The position numbers and the translations under genes are program-made. This document shows positions 10,530 to 20,077 of a stretch of DNA of 64,000 nt, one piece after another (position 1 is the stretch's first letter; each line of letters opens with the position of its first letter). The notes beneath the pieces are model-generated. The model was given only the letters and a program-made list of their open reading frames with translations. It searched no databases and was not told where the DNA came from. The stretch lies in assembly GCF_905171765.1 (NCBI RefSeq), contig NC_053390.1, positions 139,781,468-139,845,467 of the forward strand. The letters are read 5' to 3'. Source of the stretch: Bufo bufo (taxonomy: Eukaryota; Chordata; Amphibia; Anura; Bufonidae).

Positions 10530-10580
10530 CATTTCGGCCATTTTTACTTAGGGGTGTACTCACTTTTCTTGCCAAACATA
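10530..10580. repeat. Second copy of the T1 right terminus
   Basis: About 50 bases match 6451-6499 with three visible mismatches (GGGGTGTACTCACTTTT and TTGCCAAACATA in both). Beyond it comes the next Tc1 and then the host satellite, so this copy is probably the original right end of T1. The copy at 6.45 kb could then be a long target duplication made when the Penelope-like element inserted, or a separate Tc1 end. Confidence 0.6.
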
Positions 10581-12176
10581 CAGTTGCAGATAAAAATATG
10601 TGAACCCTTTGGAATGATATGGATTTGTGCACAAATTGGTCATAAAATGTGATCTGATCTTCATCTAAGTCGCAACAATAGACAATCACAGTCTGCTTAA
10701 ACTAATAAAACACAAAGAATTAAATGTTACCATGTTTTTATTGAACACACCATGTAAACATTCACAGTGCAAGTGCAAAAAGTATGTGAACCCTTGGATT
10801 TAATAACTGGTTGAACCTCCTTTGGCAGCAATAACTTCAACCAAACGTTTCCTGTAGTTGCAGATCAGACATGCACAACGGTTAGTAGTAATTCTTGACC
10901 ATTCCACGTTACAGAACTGTTTCAGTTCAACAATATTCTTGGGATGTCTGCTTTCTTGAGGTCATACCACATCATCTCAATCGGGTTGAGGTCAGGACTC
11001 TGACTGGGCCACTCCAGAAGGCGTGTTTTCTTCTGTTTAAGCCATTCTGTTGTTGATTTGCTTCTATTCTTTGGGTCGTTGTCCTGTTGCAACATCCATC
11101 TTCTGTTGAGCTTCAGCTGGTGGACAGATGGCCTTAAGTTTTTCTGCAAAATGTCTTGAAAAATTTGGGAATTAATTTTTCCTTCGATAGCAATCCGTCC
11201 AGGCCCTGACGCAGCAAAGCAGCCCCAAACCATGATGCACCCACCACCATACTTGAGGTTTTGATGTTGGTGTGCTGTGCCTCTTTTTCTCCACACATAG
11301 TGTTGTGTGTTTCTTCCAAACAACTCAACTTTGGTTTCATCTGTCTACAGAATATTTTGCCAGTTCTGTTGTGGAAAATCCAGGTGCTCTTGTGCAAACT
11401 GTAAACGTGCAGCAATGTTTTTTTTGGACAGCAGTGGCTTCCTCTGTTATATCCTCACATGAAATCCATTCTTGTTTAGTGTTTTACGTATCGTAGATTC
11501 GCTAACAGGGATGTTAGCATATGCCAGAGACTTTTATAAGTCTTTAGCTGACACTCTAAGATTCTTCTTCACCTCATTGAGCAGTCTGCACTGTGCTCTT
11601 GCAGTCATCTTTACAGGATGGCCACTCCTAGGGAAAGTAGCAGCAGTGCTGAACTTTCTCCATTTATAGACAATTTGTCTTACCATGAACTGATGAACAG
11701 CAAGGCTTTTGGAGATACTTTTATAACCCTTTCCAGCTTTATGCAAGTCAACAATTCTTAATCGTAGGTCTTCTGAGAGCTCTTTTGTGCGAGGCATCAT
11801 TCACATCAGGCAATGCTTCTTGTGAAAAGCAAACCCAGAACTGGTGTGTGTTTTTTATAGGGCAGGGCAGCTGTAACCAACACCTCCAATCTCATCTCAT
11901 TGATTGGACTCCAGTTGGCTGACACCTCACTCCAATTAGCTCATGAAGATGTCATTATTCTAGGGATTCACATACTTTTCCCACCTGCACTGTGAATGTT
12001 TACATGGTATGTTTAATGAAAACATGGTAACATTTAATTTTTTGTGTGTTATTAGTTTAAGCAGACTGTGATTGTCTATTGTTGTGACTTAGATGAAGAT
12101 CAGATCACATTGTATGACCAATTTGTGCAGAAATCCATATCATTCCAAAGGGTTCACATACTTTTTATTGCAACTG
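10581..12176 (-). mobile_element. Tc1-like DNA transposon, DD34E, long inverted ends
   Basis: It starts CAGTTGCAGATAAAAATATG after TA (10,579-10,580) and ends CTTTTTATTGCAACTG before TA (12,177-12,178). The inverted ends are long, near 180-200 bp, and include AAATCCATATCATTCCAAAG and its inverse. Length 1,596 bp, normal for a full Tc1. It landed exactly at the end of T1. Confidence 0.9.
10922..11800 (-). pseudogene. Tc1 transposase (DD34E), three nonsense codons
   Basis: The minus-strand frame from 11,800 ([20 protein letters not shown]) to 10,922 keeps a single phase with stops near 11,534, at about 11,460 and at about 11,340. The DNA-binding half ([20 protein letters not shown]) is followed by TDETKVELFG, GGCIMVWGCFAASGPG, QQDNDPKN and WPSQSPDLNPIEMMW. 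I count 34 residues between the second aspartate and the glutamate. All three catalytic residues survive, so the gene died from point mutations. Confidence 0.9.
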
Positions 12177-12181
12177 TATAT

Positions 12182-12890
12182 GGATCAGAGGTCCAAGACC
12201 AAAAAACCCTAAATAAATGCATCCCCAGACCATACTTCCTGAATATATACAGACACCATACCTCCTTAATAAATACAGAACCCCAGAATACTTACCTCAG
12301 ATCAGACTCCATAATTCAAACCACTCAATATATTTATAGTTCACAATTGATACAGACCTCAGATCACATCCTGAAATAAATAGACCCCCAAAATAACTCC
12401 TTGGACCTTCTAAGCTATATCATATTTCAGACCCTAAAAATATAGACATAAATCCAGACCCCAGAATAAATATATACTTCAGAACAGACCCCGTGATAAA
12501 TACATACCAATAAACAGAATCAGTAACAGCACTCCTGGCTGTGCATGGATCCTGGGGTATATAATGCATCTGTATTTTTATGGGAAGGTGCTCCAAAGGT
12601 ACAGTCCAATTCCAAATAAGCAAGAAAGCTGTGGCACTCTCCCAGAAATGTCCTTAATTGTATATAAAGCATGTAAAATCAGCAGGGATGTAAGTCCATT
12701 GAGCAGATTTCTTGCTTATTCAGAATAAATACATCCCTCAGACCAGATCTTGACCTTGAATAAATATCGACCCCAGAATAAATACAAACCCATATCTGAC
12801 CCAATAGACCTTCAAAATAACTACAGGACCAGACCTCTAATTAAAAACAGACCCCTTGACCAAAGCCTCTAAATAATTACAGACGGGACC
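12182..12890. repeat. Degenerate AC-rich satellite, second block
   Basis: Continues the units of 3990-4318 (CCAGAATAAATACA and variants) after the inserted transposons. It is heavily diverged, with irregular spacing. A short block at 13,735-13,850 continues it once more beyond the next element. Confidence 0.7.
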
Positions 12891-13061
12891 AAGACTAGTG
12901 CAAGGATTTTTGCCACCCTAGGCAAAAGCTAATTTTGCCGCCCCCTTGACTCCACCTATTGACCACGCCCTTTGATCCGCCCCTTTTTTGTCACCCACCT
13001 ATTTCTACAGACTGTACCCTTGATTGTGTTAAGGCCACATTTTCTCCCTCCAGCTACATAC

Positions 13062-13443
13062 CATGTCATCCACAGATCCCCACAAGTGTCATCCACAGAT
13101 CCCCTTAAGTGTCACATCCACAGATCCCCCACAAGTGTCACATCCACAGATCCCCCACAAGTGTCACATCCACAGATCCCCCACAAGTGTCACATCCACA
13201 GATCCCCCACAAGTGTCACATCCACAGATCCCCAAAAGTGTCATCCACAGATCCCCCACAAGTGTCATCCACAGATCCCCACAAGTGTCATCCACGGATC
13301 CCCACAAGTGTCATCCACAGATCCCCACAAGTGTCATCCACAGATCCCCACAAGTGTCATCCACAGATCCCCACAGTGTCATCCACAGATCCCCCTAAGT
13401 GTCATCCACCACAGATCCCCATAAATGTCATCCACAGATCCCC
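13062..13443. repeat. Minisatellite, 23- and 26-bp units
   Basis: About 15 units built on CCACAGATCCCCACAAGTGTCAT occur in two length classes (23 bp with TCAT, 26 bp with TCACAT and an extra C). The 26-bp units cluster in the first half. All three plus-strand frames stay open by chance through the array, giving overlapping 111-150-codon frames of HRSPTSV-type repeats that are not genes. Confidence 0.9.
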
Positions 13444-13460
13444 TCCCCGCCCAGCGCAGC

Positions 13461-13650
13461 CTCCTAGCTAATTTATTCACTTCACTTGCTTCTGTGTAAT
13501 CTCGCACAGGCGCACTGGCAGAGGCATCGTCGAATGAGGTGCGCTGAAAGACAGCGCATGCGCACTTCGCTCGATGATGCCTCTGCGAGTGCGCCTGTGC
13601 GAGATTACACAGAAGCAAGTGAAGTGAATAAATTAGCTAGGAGGTGGAAC
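13461..13650. repeat. Inverted repeat, arms about 80 bp
   Basis: CTAGCTAATTTATTCACTTC through GCACAGGCGCACT on the left is repeated in inverse on the right (AGTGCGCCTGTGC through GAATAAATTAGCTAG). The loop holds AGCGCATGCGCA. It lies inside the element above and could form a long hairpin. Confidence 0.85.
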
Positions 13651-13854
13651 CGCGGGCCGGAGGCCGGCCCCTCCAGCAACAGTGCGCTCTACGCGGTGGC
13701 GTACCTTGCTTATGGGTGGCGCCAGCCCTAGACAGGACCCCCTAAATAAAGAACCCAGACAAGACTTCTTAAATAAATACCCCAGACAAGACCCACAAAA
13801 TAAATACAGACCCCTAAAAACAAGTGCAGACTCCAGATACTTACACAGAACAAC

Positions 13855-14438
13855 TCATATTCTCCTTCATTGCGGAGCTTTATACAGCAGCTACATAAAT
13901 TGGCTTCAGGACCTTTACAGGCCATTTGACCAGAGGTTGTTCAATAGTGACATCACATGACTGTTTTATCACAGTTTTTAGCATGGCTTGGAGCAAAAAT
14001 GTAACAACCATGTCACAGACATTACATTCCTGTATTTTTTTAAGGAAATTGCCTCCCCTCCCATCTTTGCTGCCAGATGGAACCCTAGTCAAACACCTAC
14101 ACAATAGCCTGCTATATCAGTAACTCATCAATGTTGATCTTTATTTGTTTACATATTTCTAAGATGATAAGTAGTTTGCAACAGCATTGTTTATAGTTAT
14201 CAGTTTCATCAAGTTACTTCAGTAATTAAAAAAAAATAATCTTATCTCATGAGTGTCCCACACCAGTAGTTGAGTCCACCAGGAGGCCTGTATACTAGAA
14301 ATACGTTAAGTGCTGGTATTGAACAGTATGGTATCCAGCAATAATTCAATAACTGAATATTTGTCATGGCAGTGCTCATTTTTTCCATTGTTCTTACAGC
14401 TGTATTTATTCATGTAAAATTTGCTGCAGATTTTCCTC
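13855..14438. other. No gene recognised
   Basis: Between the satellite remnant and the next hAT element I see no coding or structural signal. Short open frames on both strands near 13,880-14,120 overlap and show no motif. Confidence 0.35.
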
Positions 14439-14446
14439 ATGCAGAG

Positions 14447-14826
14447 TAGTGTTGATTGTGAATATTCTAATCGTTAATTTTTATCATGAATATTGGTACT
14501 TCGAGAATTTGCGAATATCTAGAATATAGAGCTATATCTTCGTAATCGCGAATATTCTAGATTTTGTTTCATCAGTACCCATGATCCCTCACTGCTTCTT
14601 GCTTGTGGGCCAATGAGAAGGCTGCTATATCTTTGACTTTAGGAGTAGTGTTGATCGCAAATTTTCGTATAGCAAATTTTTTTTTGCACAAATTTTCCGA
14701 TTGATGATTTTTGCAATCAAGAAAATAATGACTGGAGATCACGAACTCTCGAAAATATGACGAATATTCGCCCAAATATTCGTGAAATATTGCGAATTCG
14801 AATATTGCTCCTGCCGCTCATCACTG
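14447..14826. mobile_element. Short non-autonomous hAT element, 380 bp
   Basis: It starts TAGTGTTGATTG and ends CGCTCATCACTG. Both flanks are ATGCAGAG (14,439-14,446 and 14,827-14,834), a perfect 8-bp target duplication. The interior is AT-rich with many GAATATTCG-type words, as in other members of this group. Confidence 0.85.
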
Positions 14827-14834
14827 ATGCAGAG

Positions 14835-15380
14835 ATGTTTGTTAGCGATTTGCTGCACTGGTTGTCATCTGTGTAATCTGACAGCATACAAAATTCTTGT
14901 TCTCAACTACAGGATTTGTTTAGCTCCAGGCATCTGTGTTTGGATTACAAGAATGCCTATTGGTTCACTGCCAGGGGGCACCAAAAGGTCGTGCTTTTCT
15001 TTTAAAGACTTTTTTATATTTAAGAGATGGGCTCATTAATCAGTGTTAAACGGAAGGGGACTAGCCAGAGGGTTTAAACTCATGTCTTTGTAAGGGCATC
15101 AAAACAATGAAAAGCTAGAGGTTGGTGTGAAAGGTTGAGTAGATTTTTGTACCCATTACATAACCTATATTCATCTTACAAATAACATTCAACAGGAAAA
15201 AAAGATAATGTATGTATTTTATATTAATCCAGGCCTGGATTATGACCCTCTAATTGTTCATCAGTAATGCATTCAAAGATCTCATGCATATTTTTCTAGA
15301 GTCACAGCCCTATTTGATTAAAGAAACATTCCAGACAAACTGTGTTATGCCTAGCACAGAACCTGATGTGTAAGAGCAAG
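14835..15380. other. No gene recognised
   Basis: Unique-looking sequence. An 85-codon frame at 14,782-15,039 starts inside the hAT element and has no motif. Confidence 0.35.
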
Positions 15381-15388
15381 GTCTAGTG

Positions 15389-15545
15389 CAGTTACGGCTA
15401 ACCTCCGGCACTCCAGCTGTGGTGAAACTACGACTCCCAGCATGCTCCATTCATTTCTATGGAGTTCTGAGAACAGCCAAGCAAGAGGGCATCTTGGGAG
15501 TTGTAGTTTTACCACAGCTGGAGTGCCAAAGGTTAGCCATCACAG
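15389..15545. mobile_element. Short hAT element, 157 bp
   Basis: Almost the whole length is inverted repeat (CTAACCTCCGGCACTCCAGC on the left, its inverse with two changes on the right). Flanks are GTCTAGTG on both sides (15,381-15,388 and 15,546-15,553), a perfect 8-bp duplication. It is the same family as the interrupted copy at 5502-6227. Confidence 0.9.
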
Positions 15546-15625
15546 GTCTAGTGGGTCCTGAGCCAGGACTTTCTAACTATGACATCTATATATCTAAATA
15601 GGGCATACGGACATGGGTTGTACTA

Positions 15626-17181
15626 CAGGGAGTGCAGAATTATTAGGCAAGTTGTATTTTTGAGGATTAATTTTATTATTGAACAACAACAATGTTCTCA
15701 ATGAACCCCAAAAACTCATTAATATCAAAGCTGAATATTTTTGGAAGTAGTTTTTAGTTTGTTTTTAGTTTTAGCTATTTTAGGGGGATATCTGTGTGTG
15801 CAGGTGACTATTACTGTGCATAATTATTAGGCAACTTAACAAAAAACTAATATATTCCCATTTCAATTATTTATTTTTACCAGTGAAACCAATATAACAT
15901 CTCAACATTCACAAATATACATTTCTGACATTCAAAAACAAAACAAAAACAAATCAGTGACCAATATAGCCACCTTTCTTTGCAAGGACACTCAAAAGCC
16001 TGCCATCCATGGATTCTGTCAGTGTTTTGATCTGTTCACCATCAACATTGCGTGCAGCAGCAACCACAGCCTCCCAGACACTGTTCAGAGAGGTATACTG
16101 TTTTCCCTCCTTGTAAATCTCACATTTGATGATGGACCACAGGTTCTCAATGGGGTTCAGATCAGGTGAACAAGGAGGCCATGTCATTAGATTTTCTTCT
16201 TTTATACCCTTTCTTGCCAGCCACGCTGTGGAGTATTTGGACGCGTGTGATGGAGCATTGTCCTGCATGAAAATCATGTTTTTCTTGAAGGATGCAGACT
16301 TCTTCCTGTACCACTGCTTGAAGAAGGTGTCTTCCAGAAACTGGCAGTAGGACTGGGAGTTGAGCTTGACTCCATCCTCAACCCGAAAAGGCCCCACAAG
16401 CTCATCTTTGATGATACCAGCCCAAACCAGTACTCCACCTCCACCTTGCTGGCGTCTGAGTCGGACTGGAGCTCTCTGCCCTTTACCAATCCAGCCACGG
16501 GCCCATCCATCTGGCCCATCAAGACTCACTCTCATTTCATCAGTCCATAAAACCTTAGAAAAATCAGTCTTGAGATATTTCTTGGCCCAGTCTTGACGTT
16601 TCAGCTTGTGTGTCTTGTTCAGTGGTGGTCGTCTTTCAGCCTTTTTTACCTTGGCCATGTCTCTGAGTATTACACACCTTGTGCTTTTGGGCACTCCAGT
16701 GATGTTGCAGCTCTGAAATATGGCCAAACTGGTGGCAAGTGGGCAGCTGCACGCTTGACTTTTCTCAGTTCATGGGCAGTTATTTTGCGCCTTGGTTTTT
16801 CCACACGCTTCTTGCGACCCTGTTGACTATTTTGAATGAAACGCTTGATTGTTCGATGATCACGCTTCAGAAGCTTTGCAATTTTAAGAGTGCTGCATCC
16901 CTCTGCAAGATATCTCACTATTTTTGACTTTTCTGAGCCTGTCAAGTCCTTCTTTTGACCCATTTTGCCAAAGGAAAGGAAGTTGCCTAATAATTATGCA
17001 CACCTAATATAGGGTGTTGATGTCATTAGACCACACCCCTTCTCATTACAGAGATGCACATCACCTAATATGCTTAATTGGTAGTAGGCTTTCGAGCCTA
17101 TACAGCTTGGAGTAAGACAACATGCATAAAGAGGATGATGTGGTCAAAATACTCATTTGCCTAATAATTCTGCACGCAGTG
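15626..17181 (-). mobile_element. Tc1-type transposon, DD37E group, nearly intact
   Basis: The ends are GTGCAGAATTATTAGGCAA and its inverse, flanked by TA (15,624-15,625 and 17,182-17,183). It is 1,556 bp. Further copies of the TTATTAGGCAA word occur inside each end (near 15,820 and 16,985), as expected for a second set of transposase-binding repeats. It is the best-preserved DNA transposon in the window. Confidence 0.92.
15954..16963 (-). pseudogene. DD37E transposase with a single frameshift
   Basis: Family role: cut-and-paste movement at TA by a DDE enzyme. The first frame opens at 16,963 (MGQKKDLTGSEKSKIVRYLA) with the first helix-turn-helix and a KKRVEKPRRKITAHE linker typical of a nuclear-localisation region. 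A one-base shift near 16,690-16,725 moves into the second frame, which is open for 257 codons to 15,954. The catalytic residues are visible: VLWTDEMRVSLDG, MQDNAPSHAS, WPPCSPDLNPIENLW. I count 37 residues between the second aspartate and the glutamate. Total near 336 residues, normal for the family. Only the frameshift separates it from a complete gene. Confidence 0.92.
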
Positions 17182-17183
17182 TA

Positions 17184-17670
17184 GTAAGACAATACTCTAT
17201 AAAGGAGCACCAAATCCAGAAAAAGCTCAAAAAATTATAGCACTTCCTCCCTTAATCTCCCCCTTTTTTTATGAATCTATTTAGTCTCATATTACAATTA
17301 AAACTAAAAAATACGTAAATACATCTTCTCATTAAGTCCCAAAAGTTCAACCATGTCTCTCCTCCACTTTCTCACTGTCATATGACTGGCTGTAAGGCAA
17401 GTGTCAATAGCAGGCGCTTCCCTCCTTTTCTCTGTCCGCAATAAGAAAAAATGTCTAAGTTGTTTATTACAAAAAAAAAATGAACAGCTAAATCGTTCAT
17501 GAGCAAAAAATGGAACCAAAGAGCAGGAAATTAACCTCTATGTTCTTTGGAGGATTTCTACAAGCCTGTTTGTTTCAGGAACATACAGAATACCCTGCAG
17601 AAAATCCACAGTATGGACAAGTTTATCTCTTATTTACAATGACCTTTCAGTCATACTTTTAGTGTTCCTG
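17184..17670. other. No gene recognised
   Basis: AT-rich sequence between two transposons, with no identifiable feature. Confidence 0.35.
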
Positions 17671-17673
17671 TAA

Positions 17674-18066
17674 GGCCTCTTGCACACGAACATGTGCTGC
17701 CCATGATGCGGACCGCAAATTGCGGTCCACAATGCACGGCCACCGACCGTGGGCCAGCCGCTTGCGGATTGCTATCCCATTCACTTGAATGGGTTCCACG
17801 ATCCCTCCGGTCTGCAAAAAGATAGGACAAATTCTTTCTTTTTGCGGAATGGAAGCACAGAACGGAACCCCACAAAAGCACTCTGTAGTGCTTCCATTCC
17901 GTGGTTCCGTTCCTCACCACATCTCTGGATTTGCAGACCCCTTCAAGTGAATTGGTCCACATGCGTGTTGCGAAATGCACACAGCCGGTGTCCCGTGTAT
18001 TGCGGACCCGCCGTATGCGGGCCGCAATACGGCCACGTGGGACACTTGGTTGTGTGCAAGAGGCCT
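17674..18066. mobile_element. Harbinger-type short element, TAA target
   Basis: The ends GGCCTCTTGCACACGAAC and TTGTGTGCAAGAGGCC are inverse to each other. TAA lies on both sides (17,671-17,673 and 18,067-18,069). A 3-bp TWA target with G-rich ends points to the PIF/Harbinger superfamily. The interior holds further inverted CG-rich segments (TGCGGACCGCA words). No transposase. Confidence 0.8.
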
Positions 18067-18262
18067 TAAGGGGTTCCCAGAATTTAAACTAAATCCCCCC
18101 CTGATCATGAGAATGATTGTCCCGTTTGTCTTGTTTGATTGAAGAGTGGACAAGCATCTATGGAACTGGTAAAGAGCTGTACTAAGCTTTCTCCGTCAGT
18201 CCCATAGACTTTGTATGGAGCATGCCAAGTTCAGCAACTGCACTGAAACAGGGGACACAGGA

Positions 18263-18665
18263 CAATTTGGGAAACTGAATGTCACTGAAAATGTTGTAGG
18301 TGTATTCACTGGGAGTGCAATATGTTCATAAAGTGTCCACGCAAAGGAAATTGCGGAACAGAGTGGCAACTCCCGCGATCTTTGGAACTCCTGTGAAATT
18401 TAAACCAGCTTGCTGTATGGAGCGACTGAATAAGCCGGCAAATATTTAAAGCTCCATTGAAGCAATAGGGAGACAGCAGACGCCAGACGGTAAGCCAAAT
18501 ATCGATTTAAAGTTTTCTTCGATTCAAAGCTCATATCGACCTTAAAAGGATATGCTATAAAAGACTTTTCACATTATCAGGATTCCTGTGGACACTTTAT
18601 GAACATATTGCACTCCCAGTGAATAAACCTACAACATTTTCAGTGACATTAAGTTTCCCAAATTG
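18263..18665. repeat. Inverted repeat, arms 78 bp
   Basis: The left arm 18,263-18,341 and the right arm 18,588-18,665 are near-perfect inverses, both carrying TTTCAGTGACATT-type and GACACTTTATGAACATAT words. The 246-bp spacer includes AT-rich ATCGATTT/ATCGACC segments. It is probably a short DNA element, but I could not fix a target duplication. Confidence 0.7.
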
Positions 18666-18950
18666 GGATAGAGCTCTAGAAGATAATACCCCCTCTTTCC
18701 CAAATAACAGCATATACTTGAAGTTTTTTGGTGTGATATATATTATTGAATTTATCGACACTATTGAGTGGTATCGAATATTCTAACATTGAATTTTCTA
18801 TCGAATATATTTTTATCGAATATAGTATCAATCATATCTACCACAATATATGTGATTGTAATGTTGTAAATTCTTGCTACATTGTTCTTATAAATTTTAT
18901 TACTTGTATTTTATGGGGATTTAATAAATATTTTCTGCACATGTCAATTT
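18666..18950. other. AT-rich sequence, no gene
   Basis: Many ATCGAATAT-type words, resembling the interior of AT-rich hAT elements. No boundary found. Confidence 0.3.
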
Positions 18951-18951
18951 G

Positions 18952-19145
18952 GTTGCCAAGTGTATGAGTGCTCGCTCATTTTCCTATTACACACATACAC
19001 CTCATGCCCTCTCTTATTCTCACCTATTTGCACTTTCTCTGCTTCTTCTTACTGCTGGTGATATCTCTCCAAATCCAGGACCCCCTCAGCAAATCCCCCC
19101 TATCACCTCCATGTCCCACTACAAATCTCCTTCTACAAATTTCTG
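18952..19145 (+). pseudogene. LINE N-terminal segment with a 2A-like motif
   Basis: The 63-codon frame runs from a methionine through a leucine-rich hydrophobic stretch (LFALSLLLLTAGD) into GDISPNPGPP and stops near 19,145. The ending resembles the ribosome-skipping 2A motif (consensus DxExNPGP), which some non-LTR retroelements carry at this position. Here the glutamate is replaced by serine, so skipping activity is doubtful. The frame does not continue into the endonuclease without a shift. Confidence 0.55.
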
Positions 19146-19198
19146 AAACCCCTTAAACCTAATAACCATTCCTCTGACCCCTGCTCCTTTGGTTCCTC

Positions 19199-20077
19199 TT
19201 GCAGGAGCATTATGGAACGCTCGCTCTGTCTGTAAAACTGTCGTACATTCATGAACTTTTCATATCTCAAAATCTTTCCTTTCTGGGTCTCACAGAAACA
19301 TGGCTGACACCCTCAGACACCTCCTCCCCTGCTGCACTCTCTTATAGTGGATTTCAATTCACTCACACACCCCGCCCCGGCTGCAAACATGGTGGAGGAG
19401 TTGGTCTTCTCCTATCAGACACCTGCTCCTACAGCCCAACTCCACTGCCACCCTCCATTACGCTCACCTCATTTGAAGTACACTCTGTTCACATCTACTC
19501 TCCCTCCAACCTTCAAGTAGCCGTCATTTACCGCCCTCCAGGCCCAGCCACCATCTTTCTTGACCACTTTAACACCTGGCTACTACACTTTATTTCTGCA
19601 GACATCCCCACTATCATCATGGGTGACTTCAACATCCCTATTGACACATGTCACTCGGCCGCCTCTAAACTCCTGTCACTCTCTTCCTCCTTCGGCCTAC
19701 CACAGTGGTCTTCAGCTCCCACCCACAGAGAGAGTCACACTCTGGATCTGATCTTTACCTGCCTCTGCTCCCTATCTAACCTTTCTAATTTGCCTCTTAC
19801 CCTATCCGACCACAACCTACTCACCTTCTCTTCACTGGTCTCTTCTGCAGCTCCCCCGGTCCACACACTAGCACCCCCCCGCAGGAACCTCAAACATCTC
19901 GACTTTCGCTTGCTTTCTGACTCTCTTCTCCCACTCTCTACCATCTGTTCCCTCCAAGACCCAGAAGCTGCTACCACCCTATATAACACCACAATAAGTA
20001 CAGCTCTGGACACTGTTGCCCCCTCACACACAACAAAACCCGAAAAATCAACAGACAACCCTGGAACATCAACCTGA
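19199..20077 (+). pseudogene. LINE endonuclease domain (L2)
   Basis: A 292-codon open frame of the exonuclease III/APE family, which nicks target DNA to prime reverse transcription. Visible motifs in order: FLGLTETWLTPSD (about residues 28-40, catalytic glutamate), VAVIYRPPGP (about 107-116), TIIMGDFNIPID (about 137-148, aspartate and asparagine) and TLSDHNLLTFS (about 202-212, final aspartate-histidine). The residues needed for metal and phosphate binding appear intact. A frameshift near 20,030-20,080 cuts it off from the RT. Confidence 0.9.

Larger units (their letters stand above)
12896..13730. mobile_element. Probable hAT-type element carrying a minisatellite
   Basis: The ends TAGTGCAAGG and CCAGCCCTA (inverse TAGGGCTGG) sit in the satellite. 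Flanks ACCAAGAC and GACAGGAC agree at 5 of 8 positions, so the duplication has decayed or my boundaries are a little off. Inside are a 23/26-bp minisatellite and an inverted repeat. No transposase. Confidence 0.5.

Noticed and set aside
13062..13443. CRISPR-like look of regularly spaced repeats
   Set aside because: Units abut without unique spacers, and the setting is a vertebrate nuclear genome.
12972..13471. Three overlapping plus-strand frames of 111-150 codons
   Set aside because: All phases of the 23/26-bp minisatellite lack stops. There is no domain, and the frames follow the repeat.
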